Origin: Sisyra terminalis
Taxonomy: Eukaryota; Arthropoda; Insecta; Neuroptera; Sisyridae
NCBI GenBank assembly: GCA_958496175.1
Contig: OY292279.1
Location: 17,732,001-17,796,000, forward strand
Length of the DNA: 64,000 nt
Direction of reading: 5' to 3'
Below, one piece after another: positions 33,901 to 43,979 of this stretch (position 1 is the stretch's first letter; every line of letters starts with the position of its first letter). Both the position numbers and the translations under genes were made by a program. The notes beneath the pieces are model-generated. The model made no database searches. It had not been told where the DNA came from and saw only the letters and a program-made list of their open reading frames with translations.

Positions 33901-36900
33901 CGGCGACAATGACGAATATGAGAAGTGGAACGATTATGATGTCCGGTTGCGGGATTTTAACGAATGGAAAAGGAACACGACGAGAATATGGCGAGTTTAA
34001 TTTGGACGAATTACGTGAAGGTGATCGAGTTGGAATGATGAGAAAATCTAACGGGAATTTACACTATTTTATCAATGGACTTGACCAGGGAATTGCCGCT
34101 TCTAAAGTGGCTCACCACGTTTGGGGTGTGATTGATCTCTATGGGATGACGATTAAAGTAACGATTGTCGATCGTGATGAACGTGAATCTCAAAATTTGA
34201 TCACCAGGAGAAATACAAAGCTTCGCGGAGACCAAAATCCAGGATTTGATACTCAGTGTAGTGAAATTGATTGTTACGATCGTTTAATGTTTCATACAGT
34301 GTGTGGAACGCATGCGGATGTTATCAACAATGGACGAACAGCTCATCGACCGAATGCAGCGGATGATTTCAACAATGGTGTAGTCCTAACTGCTCGACCT
34401 TTGAAATTAAACGAACTTTTTGAAGTTCGACTTGACAAAGTTGTACCGAAATGGGCTGGTTCCATCGAAATCGGTGTCACTACACATTCGCCGACAGACC
34501 TAGAGTTTCCTTTCACTATGACTAATGTTAGGTATGTAAAGTTTATCAAATAAGGAATTTGTTAATTTTAGATAAAAAATTCCCTTGATCTTAAACTGTT
34601 TATAGTTTATACTATATTTACAACGTGTAAAACATACTGTGCTACAAATGTTATGCAATATTATTTACCAAATGCAGACTTTGAGATTCGTTGAAACATT
34701 AGTGATCACAGATGATGACTTGATAACACTTTCCGATCGTATTTAAACGCTATTGTATAGCGGAACTTGATAGTATGTCGATTGATGTTAGGGGGGAAGG
34801 TTAATTCGTACAAAATTGACATGTTTTTGTGAATTTTTTATAACGACACAATTAAAATCTCTTAGAACCACTAGTACATTAAAGTATGACATTCGAAGAT
34901 TATTGGATAATTGGAAGAATATTGGAAAATTTTCATGAAAAAGTATTAAAAAATACGGCAATAGCAGCAATTATTTGAACGTGTCTCGGAAAAAAGCAGA
35001 ATTGCGGTGCCCCTCATAACTTGATCTGGATTATCTGAAATCAAAAATCAAAGTTCATTTGTTAGATAATAATTTTTCTCAAGTAACGCTGGGGCGGTTG
35101 TTTGAAATTTCAATTTTTCACTTTTTTAGAACACTTTAAAGGGAAAAACGCGATTTTTTGCTAAAAAAAATGGCAAATTTGTTATTGTAAAATAAAAATT
35201 ATTAACAAATTTAAAAAAAAAAACTCCATCGTTACCTCGTAAATTATATATAGAAATAGTATTCAAAATTTCAAAAGGATTGGAGTAGTTATAACTTTGA
35301 AGTTACGAGGGGCACCGACTTTGAAAACATGATTTGTGGGGAAAACGGTTGAAAGTTTTGAACTCTAAAAAGCTGGTATAGAACGTTCATGAGCGAATTT
35401 TATCGAATTACCTCATACTGAATCATCAATGCCAGGTCCCTAAAGGATGTCGCTATCATCCATAACGTCTGAAACACCTTTTTGTCCCAGTCTACGACGA
35501 ATCCTGGCTTTTTAGTTTGTCTTTCAGCTTCCTGCTCTGCTTGGCTTATATGTATGGAGTCAGTTGATCCGATGGTATAAAAATCCGGCAGGTATAAAAA
35601 TAATAAAAAATTCGTCAATTTTGTTCCAATCGGCTTATAATTTTGATCCAATATTTTTGAAATACTATTCATTCAATTAAAAAAATAATACCTTACCCCC
35701 CTTTAATAAAAGTTGCATGCGTTTTGGAATAACCGTGTAGAGTCGTCAATATGTGCATTATTATCATTACTTCACTGTAAAGCCAGTAAAAGGTACCTAC
35801 AAGCAGTCCTGTGATCCTATGATCACCTATCTAATGGATACAAATCTATATTAACCTCACTGTTCGCCTAACGAAGCACATATGTAGATTGCTTGACAAT
35901 CGAAATATGTAGGTAGAGACAAATTTTCATAATATTTTTTTTTTTGAATTTTGATTCAGTCTATATGTGTATAGTTTAATTTTGGTAAATTATATTGTAT
36001 AAGACTGTAAATTCCTGTTGCTAATTGTTGAATTTGTAGATCTGGAACTTGGATGATGACCGGCAATGGTGTCATGCATAATGGAACTACGATAATCGAT
36101 CGCTACGGCCAAAACTTGGATCGCCTACAAGTTGGTGATCGAGTCGGCGTTGTTCGAAAAGAGAGCGGGATTCTCCATTTTTTCGTCAATGGAGTCGATC
36201 AAGGTCCAGCTGCAACTAATGTTCCTGAACGTGTTTACGGCGTAATTGACCTCTACGGCCAAGCCGCTCAAGCCACCATCCACGACGCCCTCGACTTCTT
36301 CTCACCAGACACGGCTGTTAATTCCTCCAGTGTGTCCAATACAATGCTCTACAGTGATCTACGATTTCATCATATTCACGGTAAAAATGCTCGGATTTCC
36401 AACAATGGTTTAACAGCCTCCCGACCACGGGCCTTCGGCGAATTCAACGACGCAATTGTTTTCTCAAGTCGACCATTACGTGAGGAAGAGTTGTTTGAAA
36501 TTTCTTTGGACAAAGTGGTTGATCGATGGTCGGGAAGTATTGAATTGGGAGTGAGTGCAATGCGACCTGAAGAGTTGGAACTTCCAAGTACGGCGACTGA
36601 TTTGGATCATGACACTTACATGTTGAGTGGATCGGTTGTGATGGAAAATGGAATTAATTTAAAAGCGGGATATACGTTGGATTTGGATGTTCTAACGGCT
36701 AATAGTCGAGTGGGAGTTATGCGTCATTCGGATGGAATGCTTCACTTTTATTTGAATGGGGTAGATCAAGGTGCTGCGTGTCATGTGGCAGCCTCTTCCG
36801 TGTATGCCGTCGTCGATTTATACGGTCAATGTGCTCAGGTTACTCTAGTCGTAAGCAATACGAATAACGGTGCAGGAGACCGTGTTGGAGGTGTTGGCAC

Positions 36901-39900
36901 CCTTATATCACCCAGTGATGAACCTGGTTCGTTGCAAGCTAGCATTGTTCATAATCCAGCACAAGGTGCTGCGCCACAACTTGATTCCTATTTCTCACAC
37001 AAACTTTCTGATCATCACGGGAAGAATATAACTCTTAGTCAAAATAACACGGTGGCGACACGGGGTAAAGAAAGCTCCAATTGCCTTGTTTTCAGTTCAC
37101 ATCCACTAAGCACGGATGAAATTTTTGAGTTGGAACTCTTATCAATATTACCCCAATATGCCGGTAGCATGAAAGTGGGAATCACCGCAATTAACATTAA
37201 CGATCCAAAATTTGCTGCAAACATTCCCACGTGTATCTCAGCCATTGCAGTTGACTCCTGGTATGTGACCGGTAATGAAATTTACGCCAAGTCGCGAATG
37301 CTGAGTACTGTTTTTTGTCCGAGTTTGGATTGGTTACGCGTTGGCGATAAAATTGGAATTAAACGAGCCTCTGATGCCACACTACGCATTTTGATTAACA
37401 GTGAAGAAATGGCAGTGATTGCTAATAACATTCCAGATGTAAGAAAACGTTATTTTTAGTTGGGATTTTTGGAAATCGTTATGGATTGTTTTTAGGGCGT
37501 TTATGCTGTGATTAGTTTATTTGGACGGGTGAATGGAATTCGAATTATTAGTTTTAAAACGCCGCCAATGCCATTGGATACGACTAGATCGGTGTCGATG
37601 TCTCCATTGACGAGTTTTAAGCTGCATGATAGCTTAGAACTAGTTTTAGATCCACCTTCACATCAATATACAACAGGAAGACCTGACGTTACAGGTAAAA
37701 TAATTTACGTAAAATGTTATTAATTTTTAATCGTAGAGTTAATTATAAGTTTTCCTTTTAAATTGAAGGTTTGTTTTATGCAAGGTTTTCAAAATATAGT
37801 TCTTAGAAGAAAAAAAAATGAATAAACTCACTTTAATTAAACGAGGTGGTTATTATTATGCTTCTTAAGCTTAGTATACTCTAGTAGGCATGTAGCGTGA
37901 TTTTGGTAAATAAAAAACCATAAATCGAGAAATATCGAAAATTTGTTCAATACGAGACTTAAACCCAACATTTACCAGTTTTGGAGCGATCACCTCGACC
38001 ACTCGACCACCAGTAGACTCGAAGAAATTTAATAAACTTGCGCTAATAGGCAAGCACATCCATCTAATTAACTGACAATAAAAAATATTGTTATTAAGGT
38101 CCGACAGAAACTAGTTTTTTTCAGCCGAAACCGGAAACCCAAAGCCAACCACTTTTTGTATCGAAAATTCTTTCGAGTCTCTGGTTTCGGCCGAAAAAAA
38201 CAGTTTCTGTTGGACCGTAATAACAATATTTTATTATTGTCCCTTAATTAGATGGATATGTCTGTGTATTAGCGCAAAGTTTATCAAATCTCTTCGAGCC
38301 TACTGGTGGCCGATAGGTCGAGGTAACCGCTGTAAAACTGGTAGGTGTTGGGTTTGAATCTCATATCGAGAAAATTTCCCGATTTACGGATTTTTATTAA
38401 CCCTAGAGTTGCTAAAGACCATATATAACCATATATTTTATAACCATAGATTATAAATCTTTCGTCTATACATCGTCGCTAGATGGTCTTTAGGCAAATC
38501 GCGCACCATATACTAGTGTGTACTAGACTTAAGAATATAGCTTGAAAAAATAAATTAAATATGAAGTAAAATAGTTTTTGTAAACGTTATTGTATTTTTT
38601 TTTATATATTAAGTTTCATGTAGGCCACATTTGGCATACTGTACGAAGAAAATCAGTATGTATTAAATTAATTTTTATATGCACTAATTGTTAGGACTAA
38701 TATTTTTCATAAAGGTATTGCCACTACACTTTATTAATGTGTCATTAGATAGGAAATTTTCGGATATCTTATTGGAAAGGAATTCTTGGTGGAATTCAAA
38801 GGAAATTTCTAATGGGAATTATTTTTTTAGATGCGACTGATATTGAGTCGATTTCTGAGACTGATAGATTTGAATTTTATGAAAACCATGGACGCAATAT
38901 TGAAATATTACCAAATCGAACAACAGCTCGGCGTGTAGCTTCTTACAATCAAGGGGTCGTTGTTGTAAGTCGCCCCATTATCAAAGGTCAACCAATTGAG
39001 GTATGTATTAACAATTTATTTAACAATTATTATACATAAGCACTTTGTTAATCAATGAAAACATTGACAAGTGCATTTTTCTGATGTTGAGGTCAACGGT
39101 TGGTTTTCTTCGATAATTTCATCCGAAATAATTGTTTGTCGCGATTGAATAGGAATGGACTGAATATAATTAACTTTGGTTCGATATGTCGGTATATACG
39201 AAAGACTTTCACGATCGTCATCTACAAAATAAGCTTTTGAATAAGATATGGAAGACTTATATTGAAATCAAATTTACCTACCGTCAATTGGCGAATGGCC
39301 CAGAGTATATAAATGAATAAAAATTCGAATGGCCGTGTTTAATTTTTTCCGTACTTTATCGCAGAAATGTCTATTTTCTAAGTGAGACATTTAAAAATAT
39401 AAAATTTGAAGTTTAACCTGGTCTAAATATTCATTTGAAATGGAAAAGCGGAATACTTTTGTCATTCTATGGAAACTAAATGCTATTTTATTTTCAGGTA
39501 AAGATTGAAAAGATTAATGAAAAGTGGACTTCATCGTTGATGCTGGGAATTGTTTGTGTGCCTCTTTGTAAAATTAATTTCTCGGTGACGGCATTGCAGG
39601 GTTTCAAAAAGCATTGTTGGATTATTTGTAGTGATTGGTTGTCAATAAACGGAGTTAAGGTAATTGTTATATAATTTTTCATTCTTCATTAATGTTGGAA
39701 CTAATTTTTTTCAAAATTCATGTTCGTTTAAATTTTTCTAAGTGACAGTCCAATGATATTGTTATATTTATGAAGTAAATTTTCTCTTTTTTCTGGCGAG
39801 CTAAAGCTCGCTACAGCCTAAGATAGCTATAAATTACCTATAAAAATCCAAGGATAACTATAGCCAACTATAGCTCATCTGAAAAAAGAGAAAAACTTAC

Positions 39901-42900
39901 CATATAGAATTACGATAATAAGGTTTATTAGGTTCCCCGACATACTTAGGGGTAAGCATGGACTATATTTCCTGGAGTTAATTTTAATTTTTTTGTAAAA
40001 GGATTACATATATATGGAGGTTTTGGAGTCACTGATTACGAATATAATATATGTTAAGTCCTCTGGCTTACCTAAGAGGGGAAGCATGAACCTGATCTCT
40101 TAAAGTTTTTCGAAATTTATTTACAAATTATGTTTAAATATTTGCTTGGGGTTTATTTGGTGTGAAACTTAACGGACCTCATATTCCTTATCAGTAACCC
40201 AAAAAAAAAAAAAAAAAAAAACTTTAGGAAAAGTATACCAATTTCAGCTACGTCGAAAAACCCTGTGACCCTTATGTTCGTAAGCAATGACCTCAAATGT
40301 TCCTTAGTACGTATTCCTTGTATCTTAAGAATTTCATTCGTCTCAAAATTATGTTCCTAAAAATGTTTTTTTGGGTTACACAAACGCAGCGACTCATTTG
40401 TACAAAATAAAAACGGGCAACCTTTTTTGAAAAGCCCTTAGATCCAAATTGTGCTTCTTGTTTTCGAACTTTTGGCATTCAATGGTGCTAGATTGCCTCG
40501 CCTAAATATTAGTCTGATCGTCGTAATTATATAGATCGATATTTACAAGTTTAAAAAATATTCAGACAAGACTACGATTCTTCCGGTGCCACAGATTTTA
40601 CGACGGATTCTTATAGGTCTCGACAAAAAAAAAAGAAACAGAAAAATATTTTTTTTCGATATCTCGCTTAGCTTACGAAATATTGATACTTAAAAATTGA
40701 AAAATTAATTATTTTTTTCACTTTTTTAGGCGGATTTTTCAGGAATTTCATGAAAACAAGGTGAATTATTAATTAGGGGTCCAATTATCCAATTAGGGGT
40801 CCAGGGGTGAAATCCCGGTGAGGGTTGGGAGGCGTCCCCTATATCTGGCAATATTGCATTTTCGATTTTGGTTTTAATTTAGTTCGCAAGTAGTCAGGTC
40901 ATAATTAAATAAACATAACATCTCTTTTTCTTGGAAGAAGGCGTTTCGCCCCAGGACTCTTTGTTTGGTTTTTAGCACTAAACTTGGAGGAGCTACAGTT
41001 GTAATAATTTACCATCTTTTTTCATGAAAATCTTGAGAAATTCGTTTAAAAGAATCAATAATTTTTCCATTTTTAAGGAAAAAAAATTTATTCTTTATTC
41101 TGTTTTTTTTCGTCAAGATCTATAAGAATCCTTCGTAACATCATGGCGCCGGAAGAATCGTAGTATCCTCAATATGCAAATTGTAAAAAAAAAACTTATT
41201 CTGTTGATTCAGCAGGATAATTTCCAGGATCTTTCCAGGATAATTTCTAGCAGTACGGATAGTACTTTTGGATATCTTTACAACAGTTGTATTTTACTTA
41301 TAGATAAAATCAAATTATGGATCGATTTTGGATCAGTTAAAAGTAGGGGATGTTGTCGGTCTATTACTATCGGAAACTGGTAGACTATCCTTGTCGGTGA
41401 ATGGAGCCAATTTGGGACCCCTACCAGCTGGCCTTCCCCTTTCATCCATATATCATGCCGTTTTCGATTTATACGGTCAATGTGAACAAATCAGTATTTT
41501 AAATAGCAATCAGTGTATAGAAAGTATTTGCACTATAAGTGGAAGCAGTGCTTTAGCGATGGGGCTTGGCGGGTCCCAAACAGATGGCGAAGCAGGTGAT
41601 GACATTGAAGCCGTCGACGAGAAAAACGAGGAAAATCAAGCGAGCAATTCGAAACTTGATAACCAACAATGCGAAAAGGCTGATTTGGAATCACACGAAA
41701 AAGAAACAGAAGTGGGTGATAGTAATCTGGTGGCGCCCGAACCCACGATTGTTAATACATTGCAAGCAGTGGCGCATTCGCTATATGCTTCGACATCGAG
41801 GCGTTGCGATTATTTAAAAGAGTGTATTCGTATCAAGAACAGTTTGGTGTTGCCAGAAGAATATTTTGCGAACGAGGATCCAATTTGTTACTGCAGTAAT
41901 TGTTATGACACATACGAGGAAGAGTTAGATGTTCCCAAAGACGATGTAGGTTTGGATCAAAATATTCCCATTGGTTGGACAAAGTTTTTGCTAAAAAAAT
42001 CCGGAGTTTCTTGTGATGGATGGCATGAGGCGTTTTATGGAGCGAAACTTAATATAATACGTTGTATTTTAGATCGAGGCCAACCTCTTACTAAAGGTAA
42101 ATTTTCAAGGATTAGATTTTTTATTTGTTAATTTATTTTATATTTACAGAGCAATTGAAATTTGCAAACTTTATATTTTTGCCAGTTGAAAACGGGGAAT
42201 CAACTAGTAGTCAAATAGAATTTTCACCCAAAGTTGATAGTTTGATGGATGAAGTCAAATTTGTGTAAGTATAACAAACAGTTTATTTAATTATACTTCT
42301 TTGATCCTTAGTATAAATAACTGAGACAATGAAACCAATGACCGGTTAATGGTTTTTACTGCTGTAACAGTATTTGTTCAGAACTGCAATTCCATGTTTG
42401 TAGGATTCTCTTATTCAATGGCAATTAGCAATCATTTAATCAAAATAAACCCTGTATATATTAAAACTTACCCTTTTAAAATAGTCATTGTAGGCCTTGT
42501 AGGCATTTTGAATTGATTACATTTAAAATCTCTCTTATAACTTTAAACGACTTCTTATGGCAAATTATATTTTTTCACTGACTTTGAACAGTTATACTGT
42601 TTATACAATAAATGAATTATATTGTGATCTTCTTTATTTAGTTTACTGTTTTATGTAACCCATCACATAGCATTTACAGAATGATCCAATTCTACTTTAT
42701 GATTGCTTCGCAATCGAAATACGTATCTAAGCAATACGTCAGTAATTCATTTGTTTGAACTTGTGTTCAAACTTATGTTTATAGTTCACTTTTGTAAATT
42801 ATAACATAAATTAGACCACACGACACAAATTAAATTAATAAAATAGAATAATAAATAAACACAATAAATTAGACCACAGTATATTTCATATATTTGATAA

Positions 42901-43735
42901 ACAGGGCTTCTAATGGGTTTTTGAACGTTTAAATGCCTTTTCGCTATCACTTCAAAATGAGGGAAACGCAATTGTAACATTAATTGAACACTAAGAAATC
43001 GTGAGATATATATGTTGTGTTTGTTGTACTCTATCAGGAGTTGTAAATTTGCTTCTTGGAAGGTAGAACCGGGTGAAGTCATTAATGGCGGCAATGTACT
43101 AATTCAATTAGCATCCTTTTTATATATTGAAAATTCACTAGCATGTCTGATCACCGGCCACATCGGGAAAAAATCTGGACATTTTTAAAGCCTTCATAAT
43201 TTGATCGAGATTTATGTTAGAAGAAATCAAGGGGCTCGTGTTACAGAAAAATTTTAACACCGTGAAATATTCTTGACAAATTTCTTTTAACCATGTTCTT
43301 ATATAGTTCTGTTCTGTCTTTTTTTTGTTGTGAAATGTTCTGTTTTATCACGTGTTTTGTATATTCTCTAAAGCAGAGCTTAGAACTTCACGGTTTGTTA
43401 CGGTTATTTTTTTTTTGCCAAATAATATACTCAGATCTGTTCTTATCTAAAACCGCTTAAGAAGTAGAACACCAAAAATTGTTGAAGAAATTGAATTTTA
43501 AAGATTGATTTTTGTTTACAGGGAAATTGATAAAAGAACAAAGCGAAAAACAGAGATTATGAGTGCGTTTCAGATATTGGTGCGACCTGGATCGTATTCG
43601 GTGACGCAAGGCTCCGATGATGATTCCGTGATGACTTCATCAACTTCTTCAGCGAATAACTGTCAACAGTGGTACACTAAAGAGACAGGTGCTATCGTTT
43701 TACATAGTTTATTATTTAAATTAAATACGTATTGA
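30995..43735 (+). CDS. Neurl4: Neurl4 / bluestreak: six-NHR-domain protein
   Basis: Eleven exons in phase: 30995-31150, 32964-33065, 33130-33243, 33300-34531, 36040-37438, 37496-37694, 38831-39000, 39498-39659, 41304-42096, 42150-42264 and 43522-43735. The product is 1551 residues; human NEURL4 is about the same. Six neuralized (NHR) domains start near residues 3, 247, 449, 638, 850 and 1080. Each opens FH..CG/HG plus a NN.RTA-like motif and later shows WSGSIE(I/L)GV, GDR(V/I)GV and a DLYG closing segment. Domains 5 and 6 are the most diverged. The C-terminus has CYCSNCYD and ends near WYTKETGAIVL. Unlike Neuralized there is no RING finger. Family members act with the HECT ligase HERC2 and at centrioles. 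Introns hold a hAT element, several MITEs, SINEs and a nested gene on the other strand. It ends 244 bp from the convergent Gbeta gene; AATAAA lies near 43761. Confidence 0.93.
31955..32241. repeat. Foldback MITE, ~285 bp, in Neurl4 intron 1
   Basis: The arms match over about 130 bp: ATGGACGTAAAATG, ATCAAAGATGATCTTACCAA and CATTGTCCTTAAT, all inverted on the right. The loop is about 15-20 bp. Confidence 0.8.
32396..32838. mobile_element. hAT MITE with perfect 8-bp target duplication
   Basis: Starts CAGTGGTTCCCAGCC, a classic hAT terminus, and ends with the imperfect inverse TTGGGAATTCCGT. It is flanked by the direct repeat ATTTAGAT at 32388-32395 and 32839-32846. Internal palindromes (CCCCACAGGTGGGG, CAACGTGCCCCCACACGTTG) occur near the right end. 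Two overlapping short frames inside it are not genes. It lies in Neurl4 intron 1. Confidence 0.85.
35005..35313. repeat. Inverted-repeat element with CGGTGCCCCTC ends
   Basis: GCGGTGCCCCTCATAACTT at the left and AAGTTACGAGGGGCACCG at the right form terminal inverted repeats about 310 bp apart. The interior is AT-rich and non-coding. Confidence 0.6.
35400..35672 (-). CDS. Unassigned 90-residue open frame in a Neurl4 intron
   Basis: Composition is more gene-like than the surroundings. The frame reads FYTIGSTDSIHIS, EQEAERQTKKPGF and VVDWDKKVFQTLWMIATS, with a possible GTAATT donor after QYE at its 3' end. I recognise no family. It could be a transposon remnant, since an inverted-repeat element lies just downstream, or one exon of a nested gene. 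No partner exons were found, so confidence is low. Confidence 0.25.
   Translation of the reverse strand: MNSISKILDQNYKPIGTKLTNFLLFLYLPDFYTIGSTDSIHISQAEQEAERQTKKPGFVVDWDKKVFQTLWMIATSFRDLALMIQYEVIR
37904..38018 (-). mobile_element. tRNA-derived SINE, copy 6 (palindrome left arm)
   Basis: On the minus strand: TCTACTGGTGGTCGAGTGGT, then a decayed B box GGTTTAAGTC and CGATTTATGG. The 3' tail is shortened. Confidence 0.75.
38098..38220. repeat. Palindromic MITE core (GTCCGACAGAAAC ends)
   Basis: GGTCCGACAGAAACTAGTTT at the left and AACAGTTTCTGTTGGACC at the right. Inside, CAGCCGAAACC faces GGTTTCGGCCG. It is related to the fragment at 1956-2040 and loosely to the termini of the 9237 hAT family. 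Confidence 0.65.
38298..38425 (+). mobile_element. tRNA-derived SINE, copy 7 (palindrome right arm)
   Basis: GCCTACTGGTGGCCGATAGG, B box GGTTTGAATC, then CGATTTACGGATTTTTATTA and CTAGAGTTGCTAAAGACC. Confidence 0.77.
39052..39390 (-). CDS. Nested two-exon gene for a 92-residue protein of unknown function
   Basis: Found by reading the minus strand of Neurl4 intron 7. Exon 39390-39282 starts ATG and ends G|GTAGGT. Exon 39221-39052 follows a TTTTGTAG acceptor and ends TGA. The phases close and the 60-bp intron is typical for this genome. The product begins MSHLENRHFCDKVRKKLN, continues with an amphipathic stretch (AIRIFIHLYTLGHSP), an acidic DDDDRE patch across the splice, then SLSYIPTYRTKVNYIQ, and ends in CTCQCFH. 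There is no signal peptide or known domain. Composition is gene-like and unlike ordinary intron DNA here. It was not visible as one open frame because of the intron. Function unknown; expression is not shown. Confidence 0.6.
39787..39902. repeat. Foldback MITE, ~115 bp
   Basis: TTTCTCTTTTTTCTGGCGAG at the left returns inverted as CATCTGAAAAAAGAGAAA at the right, with TAGCTATA..TATAGC repeats inside. Confidence 0.7.
40571..41165. repeat. ~595-bp element with 75-bp terminal inverted repeats
   Basis: CTACGATTCTTCCGG at 40572 returns as CCGGAAGAATCGTAG at 41150. The match continues through GGATTCTTATAG. The interior contains a stretch (CTGGCAATATTGCATTTTCG) related to the MITE family at 52978, 53755 and 60984, suggesting nesting. 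No coding capacity. Confidence 0.72.
42265..43521. other. Neurl4 intron 10, interspersed-repeat remnants
   Basis: Contains arm fragments of the GGCATTT family (42480-42545, 42905-42945) and a copy of the TTGCTTCGCAATCGAAATAC repeat (about 42655-42790). Nothing else recognised. Confidence 0.5.
42655..42790. repeat. Copy of the CGATTGC..GCAATC interspersed repeat
   Basis: Inverse of 56500-56600: CAATCGAAATACGTATC, TACGTCAGTAATTCATTTGT and TGAACTTGTGTTCAAAC. AGTTCACTTTTGTAAATTAT after it also matches 57500-57560. Confidence 0.6.
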
Positions 43736-43979
43736 AAATTGTAATATAAGCGATTTTATTAATAAATTTTAAGTCATTTTTCAATTATAATATTTATATA
43801 TATTTAATGTTTATTAAATTATTTATCTATAATATTAAGTAAGTTGCAGGATGAATGCTTACTTTATTTCGATTTTAAAAATGTTATATACTGTTGGCAA
43901 AAGTAAGATTTTATGACAATTTGTTGAAATATAGGGCAGTAATAATTTGCTTGAAATTCAAGGAGTTGTGTGATTTTTT

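Larger units (their letters stand above)
34532..36039. other. Neurl4 intron 4, repeat-bearing
   Basis: Contains an inverted-repeat element (35005-35313), an unexplained 90-residue minus-strand frame (35400-35672), and a short piece near 35880-35925 (TTGCTTGACAATCGAAATATGTA) of the family found at 42655 and 56549. Confidence 0.6.
37904..38425. repeat. ~520-bp palindrome with SINEs in both arms
   Basis: The left arm is a minus-strand SINE (to 38018), a ~80-bp linker (GCGCTAATA, CATCCATCTAATTAA, AATATTGTTATTA), then one half of a GTCCGAC..GAAAC repeat. The right arm is the same series inverted, ending in a plus-strand SINE from 38298. The arms differ at perhaps 10-15% of positions, so this is not a simple assembly mirror. 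Confidence 0.8.
37695..38830. other. Neurl4 intron 6, dominated by a long palindrome
   Basis: About half of this 1.1-kb intron is the palindrome at 37904-38425. The rest is AT-rich with nothing recognised. Confidence 0.6.
39660..41303. other. Neurl4 intron 8, with two inverted-repeat elements
   Basis: Holds the MITE at 39787-39902, a poly-A run near 40201-40220, and the element at 40571-41165 that ends about 140 bp before the next exon. The minus-strand frame at 40293-40478 is not supported as a gene. Confidence 0.6.
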
